DNA of 64,000 bases from Metallyticus violacea. Lineage: Eukaryota > Arthropoda > Insecta > Mantodea > Metallyticidae. The notes under the pieces are model-generated. The model saw only the letters and a list, made by a program, of their open reading frames with translations. It searched no databases and was not told where the DNA came from. Within the stretch, counting starts at the first letter, position 1. Every line of letters begins with the position of its first letter. Position numbers and translations under genes: made by a program. Positions 47,660 to 57,802 of the stretch are shown here, one piece after another. The stretch spans positions 68,739,501 to 68,803,500 of the forward strand of contig CM060834.1 of the NCBI GenBank assembly GCA_030762175.1, written 5' to 3'.

Positions 47660-48208
47660 ATGAATATTAGATGTGCAAAACCTGAAGATCTTATGAATAT
47701 GCAGCATTGTAATTTACTTTGTTTGCCAGAAAATTACCAAATGAAGTACTATTTCTATCATGGACTTTCTTGGCCACAGTTAAGTTATGTAGCAGAGGAT
47801 GAAAAGGGTCAGATTGTAGGGTATGTGCTTGCCAAGATGGAAGAAGATAGTGAAGACAATCCCCATGGTCATATTACATCTCTGGCTGTGAAGAGATCAC
47901 ATCGTAGACTAGGTCTAGCACAAAAACTGATGGACCAGGCTTCAAGAGCAATGGTTGAGTGTTTCAAAGCTAAATATGTTTCTCTTCATGTTAGAAAAAG
48001 TAACCGGGCAGCTTTAAACTTGTACACAACTACTTTGAAATTTACTATTTCAGAAGTTGAGCCAAAATATTATGCAGATGGGGAGGATGCATATGCTATG
48101 AAAAAAGATTTGACCTCTTTTGCTATACAAAATAAGATTGGTGTGGTTGATGATATAATTTCAGCACAGTCTTCTGATGTAAAGGATGGAATAACAGAAA
48201 GGCCATAA
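47660..48208 (+). CDS. NAA10: N-alpha-acetyltransferase 10, catalytic subunit of NatA
   Basis: An intact 182-residue frame. NAA10 (ARD1; vnc in Drosophila) transfers acetyl from acetyl-CoA to nascent N-termini that start with Ala, Ser, Thr, Gly, Cys or Val after Met removal, acting on ribosomes with the NAA15 scaffold. The GNAT domain fills residues 1-150. Visible are MNIR at the start, [20 protein letters not shown] (residues 18-37, with the conserved LPENY), the beta-4 segment HITSLAVKR, the acetyl-CoA loop RRLGLA (82-87), and [20 protein letters not shown]. Identity to the human enzyme is very high over this core. The C-terminal tail is short (about 30 residues) next to the roughly 85-residue tail in human NAA10 and differs in sequence, which is usual between phyla. 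The gene has no introns. The start is fixed by homology. It follows the SMIM13-like frame on the same strand at 126 bases. Confidence 0.95.
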   Translation: MNIRCAKPEDLMNMQHCNLLCLPENYQMKYYFYHGLSWPQLSYVAEDEKGQIVGYVLAKMEEDSEDNPHGHITSLAVKRSHRRLGLAQKLMDQASRAMVECFKAKYVSLHVRKSNRAALNLYTTTLKFTISEVEPKYYADGEDAYAMKKDLTSFAIQNKIGVVDDIISAQSSDVKDGITERP

Positions 48209-48700
48209 GCAGAGCACATGGGGGGGAACATTTATTTTAAAATGTTGTGTGGCTGTACTACATGCTCTTAATTTAATCTACCTTTTATTATTTTTTTAAA
48301 TAACAAGGGGAATGGTATGTTCATTTATTATGATAATGTAAGTGGAAGCTTGACAGATTTATATAAAAGATTGGGGATATTTATTTTAGTTGTGAGAGAA
48401 CTTAAAAACTGAAATTTTGTTCCTATGGCTTGCTGGACTGTCAATATGACTTTGTTATTATGTATATAGGCATGGATTAGTATTTTTATACATCTGCAGG
48501 AATGTTTTTCTTTTGTAATCTGTTAAAAAGTTTGCACAAAGTGAAGTTATTTACAGACGAAACAATTTTGTGAACAAATATTTGATCATTAAATTATTGC
48601 CGATAAATAATACAAATTGTTTCCATCCAGCATTCCCATCCTACATCAGCATAAGCTTGATACTATGCAATTTAAAGAATAAAGAATTGGAAGTTTGAAA
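48209..48700 (+). terminator. NAA10 3' UTR and poly(A) signal
   Basis: The first AATAAA after the NAA10 stop is at 48678-48683, giving a 3' UTR of about 490 bases. No A tract or target-site duplication follows, which argues against a recent retrocopy. Confidence 0.6.
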
Positions 48701-48793
48701 ACTTGTAATGTTATATTAATTACAAGGTGTTTGAAAAGTCCTTTATCATAAACTCTGTTCCCTGTTCTATCCCAACTTAACAAACAGGAATGC

Positions 48794-48940
48794 ATAAACA
48801 CTAATGTAATAAACATAAAAATTGGACATATGTTTTGGGAGTGAATGGAATTAGTGTAAACAAGTTTATTACATTAGTGTTTATATAAATACCACTCCAT
48901 TGTCAACAGCTTCATAAGCATATTTAAATAGGAGTGTATT
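48794..48940. repeat. Second MITE-like family, copy 1
   Basis: The 21-bp inverted arms ATAAACACTAATGTAATAAAC (48794-48814 and its complement at 48864-48884) are followed by TACCACTCCATTGTC..AGCTTC. The same right-hand block follows the inverted repeat at 58088-58197. Confidence 0.65.
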
Positions 48941-50576
48941 AATCTGCGATGCTTGGCTCTCATTGGTTAGAACTACAACATTACAACTACTAGTCCTACA
49001 AACTTCTGATGCAATGTTCTTGTATGCTCTTGGTACTTTTCACAAACTTTATTAAAAACATTCAGCATTATAACCTTGTAGCTACTTTTCAATGACTTCC
49101 TTTGACAGGTTTTACAATATAAGCAGGACCACATGCATTTTGCATGGCACCTCTTTCCATTGAAACTGATTGTGCTGTACAGAGAACAACACATGTGAAA
49201 ATTACTAACATTTAAAATGCAATATGATATTCATAATGACTGGTATTTCTGAATATTATTATAGTGTTCATTAATATAGTTTTCTTAATGAAAACTGGTT
49301 CTTATTAGAGTCTGAACAGTTATTTCTTTTAGGACTACTGCGCATAACATCAGGGGTGTAAGTAATTTTGGAGCCAATGAGAAAAAAAAAACTGCACCAC
49401 ATGGTTGTACTTATGTCAGAATAGAAGTAAGGGCAAACTTTTTATTTGGGGGAGAGGGGAGATCAAGTAAGTGAATGGATTCCATTGTCCGGCAATCGCC
49501 ATTGAGCTTTGCTTCAGCTTCTGCTGAGATGATAGTTTGTTGAATTTGTCAGCTACCACTCTTGAGTTCAATTCTCACATCACAGTAAAATGATTTCAGT
49601 GCATTCATCCTGTATTAGCATAATTTTTTTGCCAAACAGTTAAGCCATTCTGAGTGTAACTGGGTTATATTCTGCCAAATAATATATGCATACTAAAAAA
49701 TTAAATTTAGTTGAGCAATTTAAGTGCAACTTGGTCTGTCACCAGCTATGACCCATAAGAATATGGCAGCACAAGAAGATAAATAATACTGAACAGTAAT
49801 CTGATGTTACTTGTTTATATATTTTATTTATAGCTCATGTATATATTGATCTGCATCACATTATGTGTGCAAAAACCACAATTCTCATTACAAGCAATAA
49901 AGAGGTGTTGGAGCTCAGAATTTTTGTGAGCTTGTACATATGATTTCAGTCATTTTCCTCTCTGAAATCTGATATTTGTAAGTTTCTGCAGCGTAGCTCT
50001 GCAAGATATCCAGGTATTTCAATGTAGATGATGCATAACTATTAGAACTCCCATCTGTTTTGCCAGACATTTTCTGTCATCTTCACTTATACCATTTTTT
50101 ATTATAGTCTTCGTGAAATGTGCATTCATTTCCATTAGTGAAATCTAATATCATCTGCATGCTTTCATCCAAGATGTTAGTTTGATTTGTTTTTTACCCC
50201 TCCATTATATTCTCAAGATTGGTTTGCTAACTGCTATCAAAACTCCAGGTTGTTCTCAAAATTATGTCTAATTCTAGTCTCCAATATATTAAAAATGTTC
50301 ATTAGTTTTATACATTTTTTTATTACTTTATTTTATTTGTACACAAATACTGTATTAGTTTTTAAGCTGTATGCCCTAAGAAAAAAAAAATAGCAGACTA
50401 TTAAACCGTTAATTTACCATAAGTTCTGCTTGGCTGTGCACATATTTGCATGTCTGCCTGCAAAACTTAATCTTCATTCTTTTATCAGCCCTCCTTAACA
50501 GATGTATGCTGATAGTCTCAGTAAAAGCAGGTGTTTGGTAATGAGGGCTACAGGACTATGGTAAATGTACACATTT
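48941..50576. other. Interval without recognised genes
   Basis: AT-rich sequence. A minus-strand 73-codon cysteine-containing frame (49194-48973) has broken neighbouring frames and no motif I can name. A B-box-like GAGTTCAATTCTC near 49563 hints at an old SINE, which I could not extend. Confidence 0.4.
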
Positions 50577-50775
50577 TTTTAGTTTAGTTCCTGGAGCATG
50601 CAGCAAGTTCGCGAAGAAGTCACAGAGACTTACGAACATAGAATTTGTCGTTTATAATTACCACAGTAGCACACATTCTACATATACAAAAAATATTGTG
50701 CACAACTGCATAAATAGTTACAATAAAAATGAAAAAGCTACACCTAGAACAACTCAGCCAAAAAAACAAATGTAA
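50577..50775 (-). mobile_element. LINE family B, 3'-end fragment, copy 3
   Basis: Contains AGTTCGCGAAGAAGTCACAG, CTTACGAACATAGAATTTGTC, then CACAGTAGCACACATTC and the CTACACCTAGAACAACTCAG block. These are shared with the 3' UTRs of the copies at 30893 and 42715. Severe 5' truncation leaves UTR only. Confidence 0.75.
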
Positions 50776-52940
50776 ATATACTGTTTGTTTCCTGTTTAAT
50801 GTTTTATATTATGACATAATTGAACGTTACATAAATTATTCTTTTATAAGTAAATTATGTTGTAAAGAAAGGATATGCATACAAGTTAAAACTTATCACC
50901 ATCAAATCATTTGTAATGCTATTCACATTGGAAGAAGGAACCACTTCTGAAAATGTGCTATGGGGCATATATTCAAAAAGTTTCATAGAAGAAAATGACC
51001 AACAAAGAGTTTTCCTATTGATAATGATCTGCTGAAAGAAATTAAACAAATGCATGTCACATTTTATATCAGATATATAAAGAACTCCATATACAAAATT
51101 TGTGAATACTCTAAACCTAATCTTTTTAGCTCTTGGAGCACTTTTCAGTGGAAAAGTTCGTTACAGAGCACTAATTTTGACCATACTATTTGAGAATAGA
51201 AGGTAAGTATTCAGAATTTAGAACTTAAGACTTGTGAAACATGCTTTATTAGTTTATTTCATTATAAAAATTATGTTCAACTCTAATTTCACTACATAAA
51301 TTATAAAATATATATAAAAAAAATTATAAAATAAACAAAAAAAAGACATTAAGGTAACTCAAGTTGCTTCTTATTTGAAAAATTGTCTTTTCCACAGAAT
51401 CTGATGTCAAAGCAAATAAGCATTCATAGTGCAGCATTGTCAGAGAGGCTGGATATTTTGACACAGCAGAGAATGGGTCTTAAATTCTTTTGTATCTGGT
51501 TTTGTCTGTATGTTTTGTGCTTCTGTCCCTGCACTTGGTTCTGAGAAGTTAGCTAAAGAAGATGCTAAATGTTTATTGTCTTGTGGCAATGCCCGACTTC
51601 CATGGTTACCTGCTGAAGGTCAAGTATGCACCTCAATTATTTATACTTGATTTTTACTGGCATATGACACAAAATTCACATTTTTAAGACCCGGTCATTT
51701 CCTTATTCTTCAATTGTCTTTAAGGAGCACTAGGAGAGGTTTCATGCTCCGCAAAGCACAGTTTGAAACCACTGCTTTAAACAAATTGGGAAAGTGAAGA
51801 AGCCTAATAAATGAATTCCACAAATCAAATGAAATCAAAATCTTGCCACTTCTTATTTTTATACAACACAAATTATATTACTTGTTACTAATGTGATATA
51901 GGACCAAAACGCAATTGTGTATAGTAGTGCAATTATCTGTGAACTAAACACTTTAAAAAACTGAAATGGCATGAACATATGTTAAGCGTATAAAGATCTG
52001 CAAGTTGTTATCACTCACTATAATTTTTCAAAACGTGCATTAGTTTACAACAAAAACAACAATGGTAATTATTTTGAAAAATAATATGTCAATTCATTCA
52101 ATCAAAATCATCCAATTATCTTGTGACTAATATGATGGTAGAATTCAGGCAATAAGCCTTGCTCAACTCCAACATGGAGTTTATTGAACTGCTATCTTGG
52201 CCTTCAGTTTCAATGCCATTCAGAATGGTTGAACAGAACAGTGAAAGAAACAGCACAAGTGTAATCACCTAAGAGAAAAAAAGTCTTACTAATAATGCTA
52301 AATGCCAAATACTATATTGCATTTCTCATAACTTGATTCCAGTTGGCAACAGTACCAGGTCTTTGCCATCCCCCATTGGCTGATGGACACAAACTGCTTT
52401 TCATGATACAAATTAGTTAATTGTTTAAAGTAATAATTTTATCATTTATACATTTTATATATTTAAAGAATCTCAGGAAATTGTAATTTTTATTAGCATA
52501 TGAAGTACGATAGGTGATCATAATGGCGCATCCAGAATTCATGCAACACATCATGAACTAGCAAATGGGAAATTACAATTCAGGTTTATCATTAAAGCTT
52601 GCTTTATCAAGACAGGTACACTTGCAACTTAATTTCTACATTCGCTTGTCGCTCTATCTTACTCAGTAGAGAGAACAGAGAAATCTTCAATTTGTTCATT
52701 AACACAATTTGCTACTCTAGATTATAACTTATTGTAAATTTGCATGTTTTTTTACACTCCTATCATCTATTAAACATTTCTCATTTGTACAGCAGGCCAC
52801 ACCTATAGCAAGAACAGCTTTAGTCAATTAGGATAAGGAATGCAGAAGCATAAAATTTGGCTTGTTTACAATCCGAGTAAGGTAAGGAGAAAAACAGATT
52901 AGACCTAATTATTCTATTCTACAATGAGTGTTTATGATTT
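50776..52940. other. Interval without recognised genes, with one exon-like segment
   Basis: AT-rich sequence. The segment 51130-51202 on the plus strand has an acceptor (CTTTTTAG) and a consensus donor (AG|GTAAGT), and is open in one frame (LGALFSGKVRYRALIL and onward). I do not recognise the peptide and found no partner exon, so it stays a candidate only. Nothing else recognised. Confidence 0.3.
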
Positions 52941-53070
52941 TTATGTGAGTACTGCATCCATCTGTGCTGTCAGGAGGTTATTTGAAGAGAAATTCTCAGG
53001 AGATGAAGTACCAAGTTGTAATGCAGATGATAAAAAATTAAGAAAGGTTAACGGGGTAATATGCCAGTAA
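52930..53070 (+). pseudogene. Possible transposase DNA-binding fragment
   Basis: A short open stretch reads AVRRLFEEKFSGDEVPSCN, resembling the 'RRRFEEKFPG..VPS' start of DUF4817/mariner-like transposases. Too short to be sure. Confidence 0.3.
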
Positions 53071-53439
53071 TGTGTGGAAAATGAAGGCAGGCATTTCTAG
53101 CATATCTTTACTTGACATGGCTTAGTACATAACTTTTTCAGTGTATCAGAATTTATTAGTCTGTCACTTTAGTGTTACTACCAAAAAATCACTCTTGTGT
53201 TGTCTTTCATGTAGTCTGGGCTTATTGACTGATATAATCTCCACTTCTGCATCAGTCATTTGATAATTTGGATGACCATATGTTCAAATTTTTACAATTG
53301 CATTGGGTATTCCATTTAAAACAGAGATCTTTGCTTTTGGGATTGTCCACATTTATTTATTTATTTCTGAAAGTTTTTCATTTATAAACGTCTTAGCAAT
53401 CTAAACATCTTTATAGGAATTGTTACAAAACATAAATTA
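53071..53439. other. Interval without recognised genes
   Basis: AT-rich; nothing recognised. Confidence 0.5.
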
Positions 53440-53690
53440 ATTGCAGATGCCAATTGGAACTTGTACAGTGAAGCTAATCATATATTTAATATCACTGTAT
53501 GATTGAGTCAAACTACACACTCTTATTAGCTGTACTTAGTTTTTATATGTAGTATATGTTTCACGGGTAGCTGAGGATGCAAGCAAGGGCTTGTGAAACA
53601 TGCACTATATATAAACAAGCAAGTGGAGCCAATTAGAGCATGTAGTTCGACTTAATCATACAATGATATTAATTATATAAATATTTACAT
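53440..53690. repeat. Palindromic MITE, copy 3 (with longer centre)
   Basis: The family leader AATTGGAACTTGTACAGTG is followed by TATCACTGTATGATTGAGTC and ACTACACACTCTTATTAGCT. The complementary arm (AGCATGTAGTTCG, TAATCATACAATGATATTAA) lies at 53634-53672. The centre is a roughly 100-bp insert with its own inverted pair (TATGTAGTATATGTTTCAC and GTGAAACATGCACTATATAT). Confidence 0.75.
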
Positions 53691-53849
53691 AATCAGTTTA
53701 CTACCTGAAATAATAGCCAATTTTTATGTCCATTTTTACTACTGAGGCACCACAGGCAGTGGATACTGATATAGGAGATGAAATAATAAATTGAGAAAGG
53801 ATATTTCTTTTTCTTAAGGAAGAAAATGTTTCAGACCTAAGTTAAGGGT
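53691..53849. other. Short interval, nothing recognised
   Basis: AT-rich spacer between a MITE and a SINE-like segment. Confidence 0.5.
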
Positions 53850-53995
53850 ACCTCTCCGGCATTTGCCATTTATGAGGACTGAGGAAAACTTGGAAAAAAC
53901 CTCCATCAGGGAGGACGATACTGGCAGAATTGAACTCCAGACTCTCTGCTCACAAGTTCATGTCTTAAAAACCTTGGTCATCTGTGTCAGTACAT
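53850..53995 (-). repeat. Probable SINE with a Deu-like core
   Basis: Read on the minus strand: GGAGTTCAATTCTGCC (B-box-like), then GGAGGTTTTTTCCAAG..CCTCA and GGCAAATGCCGGAGAGGTAC. The last block matches the conserved core of Deu-type SINEs. The A-box side is decayed. Confidence 0.5.
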
Positions 53996-54489
53996 CTATA
54001 TAATAGGTTTGAAAACATTTACAAATTGTACTTGTTTCAGTAAATCCAACATAAAAGTATTAACTAATTTTCAATTAACACCTAATAAAGGTTTCACTAA
54101 ACTTAACACAATGGCACTTCTTGGAGCACCTTTTTATTACAGGAGGAGAAGAAATTTTATTCTACTGCACATAGAGCCCAAAATTGAAACAAAAATCTGA
54201 TATTTTTCATCATTACAGACCTTGTAGATCATAATTTTATTGCTTCCCACTATGTTAATAGCAAGAGGGGAGTATTTCCTGTGGCTGAGTTTGGTATCTA
54301 TTGAGTGTGTGTGCAGAAATTAATATCATTTCGTGTCCTTCAGTGAATTATTATAACTCTACAACTACAGGTCTTCCAAATTATGTATGAGTCGCATGGG
54401 GTTTTACATCTCTGCTGAACATGCCACAGCTGGCTATGACTATATTCTTGAAAACAAAATAAAATTTTACCTTATAGCAAAGGCTGGAA
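53996..54489. other. Interval without recognised genes
   Basis: AT-rich; nothing recognised. Confidence 0.45.
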
Positions 54490-54960
54490 ATTTTGTCCTC
54501 CCTCAGGCAAACCCATTCCAATTGGCACAATTTAGTTAGATTACTATTATGTTTTTGATTTCATTTCCTAAGTTTTCTTTGAGTTCTTGCAATATGTCAG
54601 GATTTGTTTTGTACACTTTGTGCTTCAGCTGCTATAACTGAGAAGTGAGAGAGCCACACACCAGCACTAATCACTCTGAATTTTAAACATTTCCCTAATT
54701 TTACCCATGGACTCCTGTGCAAAATGAGAAGTGGTGGAATCTTGCTGAAACCACCCGTATGGTTTCTCTTCTTTCATCAGCTAATTAAAATTAGGGTCAG
54801 AATGTCAGTACGTCTCCATATGTGTTTGTTTTGCACTGACCAGTAGGATCAAAGGTTGTTAATTGCAGTTAGGAAGGAGGCAATTGCCCAGGAAACTTCT
54901 AAATAAATTTCTCACAAATATGAGCTGCTTCATATTTATACTAAAAATATGTTGTTCTAA
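54490..54960 (-). pseudogene. Mariner-like transposase catalytic-domain fragment
   Basis: On the minus strand, in shifting frames: YGDVLTF near 54820, FQQDSTTSHFAQESMGKIRE near 54755-54695 (second catalytic Asp in FQQDGATAHTA), and NPDILQELKENLGNEIKN near 54620-54570. Stops are frequent. The DNA-binding half is not adjacent. Confidence 0.6.
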
Positions 54961-56005
54961 AGTCAGCTGTCTAGGCCATTTTCGTGAACAAATATAGCCT
55001 GGTGACTACTCGGCAGGTAGCTGTGAGTGGGGAGGGAAGCCAGCGTTAGCTGAGATGCAAAACCGCTTGTGAGCAGTGAGGACTATTCTGGAAGCCTGGT
55101 TTTACACAGCATCAAAGAACGGCATGGATCTTTATTATAGTTAATAATTAGTTCAGTTTGATTTTAAAATAGCGATAAGTTATAAATCACTGTGGCAAGT
55201 ATTAGGATTTTATACCAACTGAAAATGTTCTATTGTGACATAGATCAACTAAACATTAGGTGCTATCTTGTGCAATGTTCCAAATAAAATAAATTGATGT
55301 AAAAGTTGGCTTTATTTTTAAGATTTTTAGCAAATAATGAAGAACATGATTTTTAGATAAATAGAAGTAGACACTTCTTTCTTTTTGACATGATATAAAC
55401 ATAGTATACTGCTAATATTTTAGTAATCTACTCTAGTGCTTCATGACTACATTATTGAAATATTTTTATCCTTTTTTGTTTTAGGCACCATGCTCACTAA
55501 ATGTGACATAACAGCATAATATTGGGAATATGGAAAGAAAAATCCTAAATCTTAATGAAATTTCTCACATGTCATAAATTCAATTAACTTAAGAGCATAT
55601 ATCATCAGAACAAGATAAGAATATAAATAATGCAGTTTGAAATGTGTTATAATTTATTGTAAGAAGTGGTTAGATTCTAGTTTGCATAAAGCACATTTTA
55701 TAACACAGAATTCTGACTTTAACCAAATCTGATAGAGGAAAAACACTTCCTAGAGGTTGACCTGAATGTAGTTCTCAAGACAGCCATAGTAGATCACGAT
55801 ACAGAAAAACTAAAAAAATATGAGAATATTTTTCTGTACAAGAACTAACACTACAGCCAGTTCTAGTAAGAAATCCCAAGGACATGTAGATATAGCATGA
55901 ATTATTAATGAAGCCAATTTGAAATCTACAAGAGCTGGTAAAATGGGGAAATCCTACTGCAATGAACAGGATAATATATATAAATATGATCATTTATTTT
56001 GAAAT
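54961..56005. other. Interval without recognised genes
   Basis: AT-rich; nothing recognised on either strand. Confidence 0.45.
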
Positions 56006-56235
56006 GTTAAGTGGAACTTGTACAATGAAGCTAACCAATTAATTAATATCATTGTATGATTGAATTGAACTACACACTCTTATTGGCTCCACTTATTTGC
56101 TTAAATGTAGTACATGTTTTGCAGACCATTAGCTGACGATGCTGACAATGGTTTGCAAAACATTTAAACAAGTGGAGCCAGTAAGAGTATGCAGTTTAAC
56201 TCAGTCATATAATGAACTTAATTATATGATCAGTT
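56006..56235. repeat. Palindromic MITE, copy 4
   Basis: The leader AAGTGGAACTTGTACAATG is followed by TATCATTGTATGATTGAATT and ACTACACACTCTTATTGGCT. The complementary arm is AAGTGGAGCCAGTAAGAGT and onward to 56215. The centre holds a second inverted pair (CATGTTTTGCAGACCATT and AATGGTTTGCAAAACAT). Confidence 0.75.
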
Positions 56236-57514
56236 ACCTTTATCATCAAAGGAAACACTATTTCCTGAAGAGAAAATGATAAAAAGTTCATATAATTTGC
56301 ATAGGGTCGCAGTTGAAAGTAAAGGCTGTAATTGTACCATATTTATTCAATAATCAGGTGAAACTGGAGTGCTATCTGGACAATGCTTTCATTTACAGTA
56401 AATGAACTTGGTGCAGGCATTAAACTCCAAGTTTTCTATTTCTAACAAGCAAGAGAACTTTATTGTTACAACTTCTGAATCTCTGAACAATCCTCCAAGA
56501 TTTATTGAACTTGCTAATACTGATCAGTAAGTGAGGTTGTGATGAAAGTTAGGACAAAGAATGTGTAAGCAAAAGTTTGTAGAACAACATAATAACAATA
56601 TTTACATTTTCTTTTCTTTCCTAGTGTCATTAAATATGTACATTGCAAAAGAAAATCATATGGTAATGTCCAATCCATTTCATATTTAAAAAAGTAACAA
56701 TTGATCTTAGCATGAAGTAAGTGAATCATATTCAGGATCATATTAAATTACTTCATCCATTCTCTCAGTTATACATAACTGCATTTTAACACTCACAATG
56801 ATTGATGAAAAAATATGCAATGCTCTAACAGCTACAAAGTCAGCACACAAATATTACAAATACAGTGCATTACCCAAGGAAATGAACAAATCGATGGGGT
56901 AGATATTTCAAGACTAAATTTTAGTCTCTCAACTTTGAATGCATAAAAAATATATGCTGGATTTCAAAAATTGGCCTATATATGGAGAGCACATAGAAAT
57001 CCTGAGGTCTAAGATGACAATGCAAAATGAACTGAAATTTCAGATGGGACTATTAAAACATGTATCAAAACCCGGTTGAAGTGGGACCAGAAACAACGGC
57101 AATATAAGAAAGTATTTTTATAATCCAGAGTATTTTCTCACATAAATGGGGTACATAAAAATGCAATTGTTCATTTTTCTTACTTTCTTAGAGCTATTTC
57201 CCATTACCAGTAAAATACCAATGCTAAGGAATTTGACTTGCATACTAAAGAAACAGCAAGATTATTTATAACGGAACATCCATGGTTTTACATGCCAATT
57301 AGTGCACATAAAATGCTAATCCATGTTTCTGATATTGTAAAAAGATACCATTCTTAACACTGGACACCTATTTGAAGATGCGAAGAGGTTTAGAGAACAT
57401 CACATGAGAAAAATGTCCAGCACAATTACCAAAGGGGATTTTGTTAAATAATCTCATATTTTCACAACTGCTGATTTCAAGTCTTGAGTAATATGAAGTT
57501 TGAAAAGAACCAAC
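56236..57514. other. Interval without recognised genes
   Basis: AT-rich; nothing recognised. Confidence 0.45.
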
Positions 57515-57802
57515 ATTCACAAAGATATACTTCATCTACTTGCAATTTCATAAACATGATGTGCTAGCTGGGGAAAGCAAATTGCCAGACTGTGATAGTG
57601 GAAGCAAATGTAGATTCATATAGGAATGAGTTAACTATTTTCTTTTAAAGTAAATGAAATTCACAAAGATATACTTCATCTACTTGTAATTTCATAAACA
57701 TGATCTGCTAGCTGGGGAAAGCAAATTGCCAGACTGTGATAGTGGAAGCAAATGTAGATTCATATAGGAAAGAGTTAACTATTTTCTTTCAAAGTAAATG
57801 AA
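57515..57802. repeat. Two-copy tandem duplication, 144-bp period
   Basis: The unit from ATTCACAAAGATATACTTC (57515) repeats at 57659 with only a few differences (for example GCAATTTC against GTAATTTC, GATGTGC against GATCTGC), so the duplication is recent. Confidence 0.95.

Noticed and set aside
47660..48208. NAA10 as a processed retrocopy because it lacks introns
   Set aside because: The frame is intact, there is no 3' A tract or flanking duplication, and no intron-containing parent is visible. An alignment with a second genomic locus would be needed to revive this.
57515..57802. CRISPR-like direct repeats
   Set aside because: Only two long units without spacers of regular length, in eukaryotic DNA; a plain tandem duplication explains it.
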